From NCBI GenBank assembly GCA_936440205.1, contig OW387148.1, positions 42,939,003 to 43,003,002 on the forward strand: a stretch of DNA of 64,000 bases. The letters run 5' to 3'. Under the pieces are notes generated by a model, which did no database searches, was not told the DNA's origin, and saw only the letters and a list, made by a program, of their open reading frames with translations. The position numbers and the translations under genes were made by a program. The first letter of the stretch is position 1; every line of letters begins with the position of its first letter. Of the stretch, positions 10,964-21,854 are shown one piece after another. This DNA is from Lepidonotus clava. Taxonomy: Eukaryota; Annelida; Polychaeta; Phyllodocida; Polynoidae.

Positions 10964-12189
10964 GTATAAACGAGTCTTGTATAAACATTCTATCAAAGAA
11001 TAAGTCCAGATCTGGTTTCTCTAAACAAGGAAGGAAAGTGCCAGCACCAAAGTCAACAGAAACAGTATAAGCTATGCGTTGGCGAATGACATTTTCCTAG
11101 GGCATCAATAAATGGCTACATCTAAACGTACAGTTTATATCGTTCTTGCAGTTTTGTAAGGCGTTTTGACTTCTACAATTGATTTACATCAAGACACTTA
11201 GTTATAATTTCATACAGGTTCATTTTAACATGTTAAAGGTCTAGTATCTTCCGCACTGACCGAACAACACTAACTAGAGATATTGCCACGTGGCATTTCT
11301 ATATGCTTCTGTAAAACATGATTATGGAATAAATAGATTAATAATTATTGGTAATGTTCTAGGCGAATCTCAGCCAGTGCAGCAAGAAGACGGAAAAGTG
11401 CGTGGAGAATGAACGGTATTTCCACAGTAGTAAGACATTCAAGAGGTTCTTGTCCCAATGTCAGAATTATTAAATATTCTTCCTGTGTAACAAGAAAAGG
11501 GAGTGTCCGTATAGTAGTCGTATAACGTATCTCTGCTGGGGGTCACAGAAAAAGAGGCAATATGGGGGTCTTGTCTATTTGTATTACATGATTAGATCTT
11601 TGTAAAATAGACAGATTCATCACTTAACGTCCACAAGAACTATGCCACTTATCGACTGAACCTTTTCAATGGTCAGATAAGATTTCTCTAGTTTTTCATG
11701 TTATGCTTTCCCATATCTGTGAATACTAAAGGCCTCTGCCTATATGTGGACCGGCGACCTGGTGGCAGTGACTGCTGTATTGGAGATGGGCCTCGCGACA
11801 TATGTGCCACTTAAGAAAGACAAGCATGGCGAGTTGATATTTTCGGAATATTTGTGAATTCAAATGTTGATCCCTGAAACCATGACTGCACAGAATGAAA
11901 TAAATAATGACATTTGCTTTGTACAAATCTACATACATGAGCATAAATTACAGTGTGAATGATCACATGACTCATAATTCTATTCCCTGGCACTTGGCAC
12001 TAGAGGGAAGGCTGGCCCTAAGTCTATCACAGTCAGTGCGAATGTCCTACATGTGCATAGTCCGACACAGGTCCAGAGTTACATCTGGACCAATATAGGA
12101 CACATTTGTCTTGAGTAAACACACAAATATACATTTTGCTTTTCTTTGCTGAGAGGGAATGTAATTAACTACGAATTGAATGCTGACAT

Positions 12190-12610
12190 GATGGACTTCT
12201 GGCCCTGATTTGAGTCCTGGTGACCGAGTCCCTGTTTCACAGCGAGTAGAGAATTTAATGCCCGGGAGCTGTAAACCATGGCCATCACTGTACTGGGCTG
12301 AGTGTCTCACAGTAGACTGATGTACTGATGTCGCTCATGTACCGCGCTGAGTGTCTTGGAGCGAGTACAGGGCCTGGCAGACTGTCGCCATAAGAGGTCC
12401 TCGTAAGTTGTAGGCCATGGTTGTAATCATACCGTGTTGAGTGTCTCACAGCAAGTGGAAGGCCAGACCGACCATAGCCTGGCCATACCACGATGAGTCT
12501 CACTGAGAGTAGTGAGCCTGATGTCATAACCGTACCAAGTTGAGAGTTTCTGAGTGGGTAGAGGGTCTGGCAGACAGTGACCTAAATATAAGTCAGTGTC
12601 TCAGAGTACA
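12190..12610 (-). repeat. Degenerate tandem repeat in the LRR-FN3 3' UTR
   Basis: A block reading roughly GAGTGTCTCACAGCGAGTA followed by GAGGGCCTGGCAGAC recurs about five times with heavy drift and variable spacing of 70-120 bp. It begins just beyond the stop codon of the minus-strand gene, so it is probably transcribed as 3' UTR. Confidence 0.4.
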
Positions 12611-12635
12611 GTCATATCAAACTAAGGCAGTAGGA

Positions 12636-15600
12636 TCAGTCGTCGTGGTCCTTCTCGGTCCCCGGACACAGTCGCAGCACGCCCTCGGCCACGAGCAGTC
12701 CCGCGGCCACCACCACCACCGACACGATGAAACAACCCAGGATGAGGCGGAACTTGGACTCGAGCGTGTGGTCGATGCGGAAACTGAGCAGGGCGTTGAG
12801 GATGGAGCGGGGTTCGTCCCCGCTGTCCCCCCGTGGGGTGCGTACCTGGATGCAGTCGTCGAGGGGCGCGGACAGCGACAGGGTGTCCGTCTTGGGCATG
12901 AGGCAGATGACGTACGTACTGCGTGGCTCAAGGTGCCGCAGCACGAAGTGGCCCTGGGACGCCTGCACCTGGAGGGGAAAGCGGGAATTAATTAAGTCTC
13001 ATCAACCACAAAAAATTCTAACCAAATGTCCTACGAAATTGGTTAAATAACATTAAGTTGACCTAGTATCATTTATACAACTGAACAGCTTGATTTTTTC
13101 CCCATTTAAAATCTATTTCTTCATCCAAAGCTGATCCAACTTAACCTTAGTTGTGAGTTCCTTCCCTTTAGCCCTGTCACATAAGTCAATCACTCATATA
13201 TTTTATCTGGTCATGAATTGGTCAAAGCATGACAGTCTGCACTTAGAAGAGTAGACATAATTTTATGAGAACTAAGATCTAGGACTAAGGGCTGAGATAA
13301 AAGTGTCACTGTGTGATCAGAAAATAGTGAGGGTGATTTTCCCTGAGACGAATCAAAGGAATAAATACGTTACTAAAGGGCTGAATAAGCCCCAAACCTT
13401 GTTCTCACTCTGATAACTTAGTTACTTAGTTGTTAAACCTGGTCCAACCAACCTGAGAGAAGAGCGTGGTCTCGACCTCGGCCTGCGCGCGGTAGTACTG
13501 GATGACCAGGTTGGTGTAGTGGGGCGGGGCGCGCCACTCGATGGTCACGTCCGACGCCTGCACCGAGCGCACCTGAAGGGTATCAATGTGTACAGTGAGG
13601 TGTAACGGTGAAGGAAGAGACAGACTCGATTTATCGGGAGTTCCACTGTAGATCCCTCAGATCAGATACTAACTACAAGAGGCACGCTGCCGGCCATCTA
13701 ATAGCATAGCTACCCAATCGGCGATCCCTGTATCTAGCTTTTGAACTCATTTTCTCCTTATAATTGTAAACCCGGCCCTACTATTTTTAGCCCCCGGCGA
13801 CGTCCGACCCTCCAGGGTGGGACAGTGCATGTCCATAGCCCTTTACTATAGAACCCTATAGGACTTTGACTGATACCCATCTTTATGTTAAGTTTTCCTA
13901 TAATAGTATCATATACACTATATCAATGTTAATTCAGGCCATTTGAAAATATGTTCTGATGTGATATATCTTTGAACTAAACAGTTTATTTCAATATGAA
14001 TCTCTTTTTTTGTTAGTTTTGTTAAAAGGGTCTGAAATGCACTGACCAGTGACCCCTGGTCACCATGGTAACCAGAACCAGGTCAGGTCAAGTTGAGGTG
14101 TCCAGGGGTGTTGATGGACATAACACCACATGTCATTATCTCCAGATCTCTGTGAAGTTTAAGGGCCAACCCCCTGAACAGTGGGGTGTATGTCATCAAA
14201 TAAACATTAACAGGTCCATTAACTCAATCACCATGGCTGGTGACCGGTGGAGAGTGGAGGCCTGGCACGTGTCACATTAACATCAAAGGGCAACTGGCAA
14301 CTTCAAAGAACCACAATCGACAAAATACCTACACAAAATGCAACTAAAAATTCATGTTTCAGAATTTTGCAAAATGTTGATTATTTCAATATGCTAAACG
14401 GGACAGGTTCAAGTATTCTGGAAAAGCCTTGTGAAAACTAGAATGAAATTGAAATGTAAACTTAACCTCCGAAACTGGTGACAAAATTAGTTGTCAAACA
14501 AGGATTACTACAGGAAAAAGAGCATGAAAATGGTCTTTTGCAGCGTCATAACTGATGTTAGTCCCTCAAGGGCCAGAAAGAGGCTCCCGGGGGATCACCT
14601 CTTAATATCCCTAACAAAAGATCCACAAAGCGTTTGCAGTTCATCGCCTTTAAAAGATAAGTTAGCTCTCACATAAATTGTATTATCTTAATTATCAATC
14701 TTGCCCATGTTGCAGCATTATGTTGAGCAACACACTTGATTTTTTTGTTTGAATTTTAGAAAATGTGTCAGAAGGACAAACACTGGAATTGGTGTAAGCC
14801 AAAAACTGTCTACAGGGCTCACCAAAATCAACAGTCAACCCCCTGAAGCCCAACACCCAAATACCCAATCTTAAAAGATATATCAAGGACGCTACAAAAA
14901 TAATAATTTCTGGGGGGGAAAATTCATAGGTCAAAATTTAACTAAGCAAACTTTTTTCCTCCATTAATAAGTCAAACATATTCCGACACCTAAGTCTGCG
15001 TGCTGGAGACCCTAACCCCGCAGCCTAGGTGTCTGACACAAGCGTTACCTGCACGTGCAGGTCGTAGGCCTGGATGTACTTTGGGTTCTCCCCGTGGACC
15101 GAGTCAGGGTCCAGCCCCAGGTCCTTGCCGACCCCCTCGTCCCCGTCCCCCTCGTCGTAACCCTGCGCGCTCTGCTTGTCACACGCGAACACTTCATCAG
15201 CGAGATCAGCCCATGCCTCCCCGGCCAGCGCAGGTGGTGACCCACACTCGGGCACGTAGTCCTCGGGGTCAATGGAGTCGGAGTAGTCGAGGATGTACTC
15301 CCGCCGGTCGTACCACTCCTACAGACAGAAAGGGGGAAAACAAACTCAGACAGGTCGTCAAAGACTGGGGACTTAAGTCTTGTGAAGTGTAAGTGTTAAG
15401 AGCTGATATTGTGATGAGATATGTATATGGAATAGAAATTTTGCTGTTAAATTTATGTGATGAAAATTAAATACGTTTACAAAATTATGTAGACTTTGCA
15501 TAAGATGAAACTGTTAAGTTCATTCACTGTGCCACGAGTTCCCCGCCCCCCGCCCCCCTTTAAATCCTGCAGTTAGTCAACTATTTGAGATTATGAGGTC

Positions 15601-17634
15601 GAAACTTCTGGAGAAATGGTAAATATTGATTTGCATATAACTTTATTCTATGTTTGTCTATTATGTACATACATCAGTCTGTGCAATTCAGCCTACCACA
15701 GATAGGCAGTTTTGTAACCTTTACCTGCAGATTAGCCTAAAACAGGATGCATGCTGGGTAATATGTCGACAAAACTGAAGGCTTTAATATAGAAATTGTC
15801 ATGAATTGTATCATTTTTTGTGTATTAATATTGTGAGATATTAGCCATCATTATTTTCTAAATTGGTATCCATATACATAAATATTTCCTGAGCTGTTTA
15901 AAAATTTATGCATTGTAGATGGATATATAACAATTATTTGTTTATTTTCTATAGGTTTTCTAGAGATTTTGTCAACAAAATCAGTCTTTGTTTGTTTTGT
16001 TTGTTTGTTTGTGGGATTAGTTTAACGTCCGGCCAACCCTTCAGGGTTCTTTTACCAGACTGCACAAGGTAAAGCCTTTCAGCTCGTTTTACGACACAGG
16101 AGCGGTGACCGAATAATGAAATGAGGTGCCTATTTGTAGCAGTGGGACCCAATGCCCTCTTTATAGTGCTGCCACACTGAGATATCATGTCATAGGCCCA
16201 CACAATACCCCACCCAGTCACATTATACTGACACCGGGCTGACCAGTCATGTTTCGTGGTTCTTACTTTATACCGAGTGCCAGGCAAGCAGTGACCACTA
16301 CCATTGTTAAAGTCTTTGGTGTGACTCGGCCAGGAATAAATCCCAAGACCTCCCAGACTCAGAGCGGGCACTCTACCAAAGAGCTACTGAGTCTGGTCTC
16401 CCCATTTGTCGCCTCCTACGAACAGCAAGGGGCTGCTGGGGACCTATTCTTCCCAGGAGGCTCCCAAAGGAACCCCCACCCCGGATCCCCACGGGGGACA
16501 AAATCAGTCAAAATTAGCCTGCAGTTCATTAAAATACTAGAAACCAGCTACCCGTGGTAGGGAGAATTGGTATTTCTATCGCTGGCACCCTTTGGTGGTG
16601 CCAGGTCTGTTTACCTTTAACCAGAGCAGGTGGCAGTCGCAGCGCAGTGGGTTGTGGGCCAGGTTCACCAGCTCAATGGGGTACAGCGTCGACCGGAGGG
16701 TCTCGTTCACCGTGACCAGCGCGTTGTGCGACACATCCAACCACTCGAGCAGGGGCAGTGAGGCGGGGATCACCGTCAGCCGGTTCCCCCGCAGGTAGAG
16801 GAACTTCAGGGTGGTCAGAGCCTTGAAGGCATCCTCCTCCAATAAGGAGAGCTCGTTCCGACTGAGGTCCAGGAAGACTAGCGATTTGAGACTGGTGAAC
16901 GAATACTTGTTTAACTGTTGGAGGCTGTTACCGGACAGAGACAGTACTTGGAGCTCACTCAGCCCACTGAAACCACCATCGGCTAACTCCACGATATGGT
17001 TGTGGCTGAGGTCCAGTTTGACGAGTCCTGCATGGCACCCGGTGAGCCCCGCGTCACAGACAGACACGGGCCCCGCGATGTGGTTGTGGTTCACGTAGAG
17101 CTCCTCCAGGTTCAGCAGCGGCAGGTGGTTCACCGAGGTCAGCGCATTCCTCCCGACGTCCAATGTTACCAACATCTCGGGCAGGTGGGGTGGGAAGGAT
17201 GTAAGTAGGTTGTCAGACACATTGAGTTCCCGTAACAGTGGGAAGCGATGATGGAACGGAGACCCTCCAAACCACGACAACTTATTGTGATGTAAGTTCA
17301 GGGTTTTTAGTCCGACCATTGGAGGCATGTGTTCCAATGATGTTAACTCGTTATTGGACAAGTCTAACGATGTTACCTCTGGTGGTACTGAGTGTGGGAA
17401 TGTCGGGAGGCCCGACCCTGAACAGTTCAGCAAGGCCTCAGTCCGAGTGCACCCCTCAACATCAGTTTGTACGGTGCACCTGTCCCCGTGGTCGGTCTGG
17501 GTGCACCCGGGTGGCTTCTGTTCCCTAGCGCTTGGGAGCGGCGGGGCGGTGGTTGAGGCCGTGTTCTCGGGTCTTCCCACTCTGACCCCAACCACGAGGA
17601 CAGCGAAGGTAAGGAGACGCATTACGGGAACCAT
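12636..17634 (-). CDS. LRR-fibronectin III single-pass membrane protein
   Basis: Four minus-strand exons, 17634-16615, 15318-15049, 13572-13453 and 12968-12636, join in phase 0 to give 580 aa. Residues 1-20 (MVPVMRLLTFAVLVVGVRVG) form a signal peptide. A cysteine-bearing linker with C44, C53, C62 and C70 leads into about ten leucine-rich repeats (residues 87-325; LxxLxLxxNxL, e.g. LVKLDLSHN, LVFLDLSRN). The LRRCT cap starts at NPLRCDCHLLWLK and finishes in exon 2. Exon 2 also has an acidic stretch (DYSDSIDPEDY, DEGDGDEG). A fibronectin III domain (about 425-515; VTIEWRAP, LEPRSTYVICL) is split over exons 2-4. The transmembrane helix is residues 545-568 (LILGCFIVSVVVVAAG), leaving a tail of about 12 residues. 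The layout recalls ELFN/LRFN/vasorin-type adhesion or receptor-modulating proteins. I cannot assign an orthologue. With almost no tail, signalling would need a partner; that is inference. Confidence 0.88.
13573..15048 (-). other. Intron 2 of the LRR-FN3 gene
   Basis: No additional exon is visible. Frames at 14065-14934 carry no domain signature, and splice sites at 15049 and 13572 join the flanking exons in phase 0. Confidence 0.6.
15985..16500 (-). mobile_element. tRNA-derived SINE, minus orientation, in LRR-FN3 intron 1
   Basis: Read on the minus strand, the head resembles a tRNA: GACTCAGTAGCTCTTTGGTA (from about 16395) has box-A spacing, and a degenerate box-B-like GGTCTTGGGATTTATTCC follows. 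The 3' part reads CTTGTGCAGTCTGG, then GAACCCTGAAGGGTTGGCC, then GTTAAACTAATCCC. It ends in a (CAAA)n tail, seen on the plus strand as TTTGTTTGTTTG at 15985-16010. The same 3' words occur in plus-strand copies at 36985-38060 and 40000-40230. Confidence 0.65.
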
Positions 17635-17692
17635 CTTGTTGGACTTGACCTTTTGACCTTGAGTAACTTACCCCACCTTCCCTGTGGGACCT

Positions 17693-17722
17693 CAGTCACG
17701 TGACTTCACTGACGACGTCATG
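17693..17722 (-). promoter_or_regulatory. E-box and CRE-like sites upstream of the LRR-FN3 gene
   Basis: The palindrome GTCACGTGAC lies at 17695-17704 and GACGTCA at 17714-17720, 60-90 bp upstream of the start codon. These match bHLH-Zip (CACGTG) and CREB/ATF (TGACGTCA-like) sites. No TATA box is evident. Function is inferred. Confidence 0.4.
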
Positions 17723-18559
17723 TTGTCAGAGAGATGCAGTGTGCAAATGTAACATCAAACTGGCGTCACGACCAGTTGGGATAGTCCAAGCTGAGGGGCC
17801 AGTTTTAGCTCCATCCTACCCTGAAATTACAGGGTACACTTCATAAAGAAAAAGTAAAAAATGTATGGTAATGTTAAGTATCAGTAATATATTTGCCAAT
17901 GGTCTTATTTTTTTACCTTCTTAACTTTTTTTTTGCCAATCAGAAACACATTATGAATTACTTTAACTTTTGAAATATCTGAAATCTAAATGAACAGAAA
18001 TCTCAATTCAAACTAAAAATATTGAAATAAAAATATCGCTTCTTCTGTTGAACTGCATAAAATACTGAAACTGGACTACAATCTGAAAACCTACATCTCT
18101 GCAAATGTAAAATGTCTTCTTTATCCTTTCAAAACGGGATTTGACTTAATACATAGGGAACAGTAATGAAAAGATCCCATAATTTTGAGCACAGTGAAGG
18201 GAGAAACCTTGTCTCTTTTTCTTTATTCTTATCTCTAGGAATTATGTTTTGAGGAAAAAACGTACGGGCCTGAAACAGGAAAAACTCTTTCCCTTGAAGG
18301 TCGCATAACAAACACTGATTGCCTGTAGGCTGGAGGGGGGGGGGGGGGGCGGGGGCTATGGTACAAGACCTGGGTTTTTTATTTCGAAAGTTTTTACCCA
18401 AGGTTTGCTTCGGCCATATATTTATGAACATTAATTAGAACAGTCCTATTGTAGACTTGGTGAACTCAAACTCATCATCACAGGGCCCCTGTCCCAGACT
18501 TCATTCACACCTGGCCTCCCGTTATCAGATAACTCCCAGGTGACAGGTAGTTTCAAGTT

Positions 18560-18731
18560 CCGGCTGATATCATGACTTGAGGTTATTTGGTTATAATAGC
18601 TTTATGTAATATCACTACTCGTGGTTATTTGGTAATAATTTCATAGCTTTTTATAACATCGTGACTTGTGGATAGTTAGCATGAACATCATGGCTATTTG
18701 TACCATCATGACTTGTGGATATTTGGTTATT
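18560..18731. repeat. Degenerate tandem repeat (ATCATGACTTGTGG...)
   Basis: Three to four diverged copies of a 45-60 bp unit built on ATCATGACTTGTGGATATTT plus GGTTAT are visible. Confidence 0.55.
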
Positions 18732-21193
18732 CGCCCTAGATCTATTACGGTTCCTCCAGATTACCCATAATACAGTGTTTCGGATCAGTTTGCAGTTCTA
18801 TCTCAGCAGTACTAAGATTTTCATCTTGGTCACAGTATATTTAAATTTTAGAAAGCACTTGCCAAATTTGTTCTGGATCAAAAGCTAGGGACATATTCGG
18901 TAAAACTTCAAAAAATCTAAGTTTAATATTCTTTGAGATATTTGGGTAAATGGAGGACTGCTAAAGCTTAGTCAGGAGCCTGATCTATATATACTTTTGA
19001 TTTTATTGTTTGTTTCTCACTCTATATAGCCACCAACAGTTTATCCATGCCGTTGAATGGTATCTAGGGTCCCATGAGTAGCAGCAGCCTATGCCGACTG
19101 AACCAATAGCAGGGCCGTGGATGGGGAATGGAGACTGGGGCTGTTCTGGGCCTAGATCTACCATGGCATGGCCTATTTGGGGAAGGTTCTTGGAAAATAC
19201 CTTCAAAAGGAGTCATTTGTGTGAGGGTAATCACGACATAAAGAGGAGTTGTTTCTGATGAATTATTGCTCCTAGGTCTACCCTAATTTTCCTACCCCTG
19301 GGAGTAGTGATTCAGCAGTGTCTGCTGGACCACCTTTCCTAATACTAATAGGTCTACAACCATTCTCACTAAAATAGATTTGGTCATCAATACTTTGTAT
19401 TTTGCAAAAAAAGTGAGTTGGTCTAGATATCACTGTAAAATTGCTGAGTGGACCATACTCCAACACCTAAGTATCATCCGACCCAGGGGGTATAAAGGAA
19501 AGTTTGCACATAACTGCAAGATGGTTATTTTTCAATGAATTAAATTCAGTATGTTATTCAAAACTTTCAATATAAGCAAAATCGAAGGAAAATTCCTAGA
19601 TTACACATGATTATGGATAATTGAAAAACTTGTATTTCACTTCATTATTAAGGGAAATCCCCTAATTCATGATGTAGCAGGGGAAGTTATTTGGAAATCC
19701 CATGTAGATCTACTCTTAGAATGGAATCCCATCCCTGCAGAATTTGTAATAAAAGTTAGCTCTCTAATCCAAATTATATATACTTTGCCCAATGCAACTC
19801 ATGATAAATTAAAAAAAATAATCACCATCTACAACCATTAATTAATCAGGGAATCCCAAAGTAACTTTAGAAGGAATTCCCATTCCTTTAAATATACACC
19901 CATGGGTGGGGACCTAGATTGGGGGAATCCGATTTGCGGGGGGGGGGGGGGGGGGGATGGCTAATGTTGCAAATCGAGATTTGGGGGTGGCTGGGAACTG
20001 CCCTGATTTTCTGGTGATGAAATTACTCAGCCCAAAATAGGGTCCCTGCTCCAACCCCCACCCCCAGCTTCCCCCTCCCTATCCTCTACTAGCCTAGGAC
20101 TTGTTTAGAACACAACTTCTTGTTGTTACTGTAATACATCTCACGCTCCAGGCTTCGAGGCTGGGGAGTCTGAATGAAGTCAGAGGTGGATGCACAGGGC
20201 TAGGGTTTATCACAGAGATAACGGGGAATCCTATCTGACAAAGTAATTTGTGTCATCACAAACACTGAAGGAGGGCTTCCATCGCTTTGTTTTGGTTCGT
20301 GCAGAATCTGACAGCTCACAGCGCCGCGCCACATTTTCGCTGTTTTCTCCGCTTTGGTTGAATTTCTGTAACCACAACTTACTAAATATACGACATGTGG
20401 CTTGATGGATACATACACCTATTTGGGAGCCCGATGTCGGCGGTTTGACGGAGAATTCCCCGTTTTTCCGGCCGATAGATGTGGACCTGACGGCCGCCCG
20501 GATAGAAAGGACCGAGCAGAGGGAGATGGGCGTCGGGATGGGGGGAGACGAACGGACCAGACAGGGATCAGCCGAAAAAAAATAGGCAGGTGCGCTGAAA
20601 ATAAACCTGGAAACTTAAAACTTTTACCTGCGATATTCAATGTCTGAGAATTGTGTAGAAGAAAAAACAAACATGTAAAGCCTTTTTGAAAAATGTTTTA
20701 ATTCAGCTTGCAAACCCGAAACCTATACCCTAATTTTTTTTATGTAAACTGTTCTGAAATTATTTTTTATTAATTTCTTACATATAACTGCACGTCGACG
20801 TAGTTCTATGATTTCTTAGAACCACGTTAGAATTCAATTTAAAAAAAACTGAATAGACAGGGACATAATTATTCGATACAAAGAAATTATAGATGTAACA
20901 AGATGAGAGGTATGAATACGAATTTACGAATTTTTTTATTGACTTATGTAGAGCAGTACATTTATGTCACAACAATGGTAGGCAGGTTTTGTACAGAAGT
21001 GTATGTTTTTTTGACAAAAGTACAAATACATTCAATAGCTTGAGTTTTCAGGTCATTTTCGCAGATAGGGTGTAGATTGAGAATAGTACGTGTTATATGG
21101 ACGAATTTATTAATAATGAAACTTGTAAAACTAAAATTATCTATCTATTGATCTAGAGATCTGCATCCTTTCTTCTTTTATTTTATTTTAATT

Positions 21194-21198
<5 letters not shown>

Positions 21199-21236
<38 letters not shown>
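21199..21236. repeat. (TA)19 microsatellite
   Basis: An uninterrupted TA dinucleotide run is followed by TTTGGGGGGTGGGG. Confidence 0.95.
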
Positions 21237-21240
<4 letters not shown>

Positions 21241-21677
21241 GGGGGTGGGGGGTAATTAAGGGGTGAGGGGGTGAATAGCCCAACGAAGCTCAATAGATGG
21301 CAGACGTATGGATCAGTATTTTTGTTATCTAACTTGTTTATGTAACTTCATTTTCTGTCCAGTCTAGATATTGATAAAATAGTAATCTATTTTGCCGTCA
21401 ATCAAAAGAAGGGGATGGACAACCTTGGTCGGTCAACAAATTCAAATTGCAAATCAATCAAATGTATCGGTATCAGTCTTTCAATGAAGGAATGATTTTA
21501 AAATATCATATGTAAAAACAGAAAAAAAATCACCACTGTTGTGAACTTGATCAGGAAAACGAGGGGGTTTCCCTGAAGATTGATTTGGAAATAAAAAAGA
21601 AAACAATAATACTAAATAGTTATATTTAATTCCGACATATCCCCCTGAGCGTTTGGCCCGTTCCGGCACATAACGGC

Positions 21678-21716
21678 GACCAATCAGCGGCCAATGGCGG
21701 GCGGGTCACGTGACCG
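21678..21716 (+). promoter_or_regulatory. INTS6 promoter: two CCAAT boxes and a GGTCACGTGACC E-box
   Basis: ACCAATCAG and GCCAATGG are 12 bp apart at about 21679-21697, and the perfect 12-bp palindrome GGTCACGTGACC lies at 21704-21715. They are about 140-175 bp upstream of the INTS6 start codon in GC-rich DNA without a TATA box. NF-Y and USF/TFE-type factors bind such sites in animals. Occupancy here is inferred. Confidence 0.55.
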
Positions 21717-21854
21717 GGCCTGGGGAGTTGTTTCTGGGTTCAGTCGTCGGCCGGCTTTGTCGGGGAGAACACGGACAGAGAAAGGAGGAATTAAACCCCT
21801 TAAACCGCCCAAAAACACGCCTCTCCGATGGCCTAGTTTGTACAAAGCCACAAA

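Larger units (their letters stand above)
17750..21650. other. Intergenic interval between divergent LRR-FN3 and INTS6 genes
   Basis: No gene is supported. Contents are two long G-homopolymers (about 18336-18355 and 19938-19957), a degenerate tandem repeat (18560-18731), a GC-rich block at 20290-20600 that could be a distal regulatory element or non-coding exon, and a (TA)19 microsatellite at 21199-21236. Short frames look accidental. Confidence 0.5.

Noticed and set aside
12540-13050. Plus-strand frames over the LRR-FN3 last exon
   Set aside because: The minus strand encodes the FN3 end, transmembrane helix and stop with consistent splice phases. The plus frames are shadows.
15949-16371. Minus-strand 140-codon frame in LRR-FN3 intron 1
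   Set aside because: It is a reading of the tRNA-derived SINE, not a gene.
20402-20670. GC-rich frames upstream of INTS6 as a small gene
   Set aside because: Both strands are open by composition only, with no splice or domain support. At most it is a regulatory CpG block.
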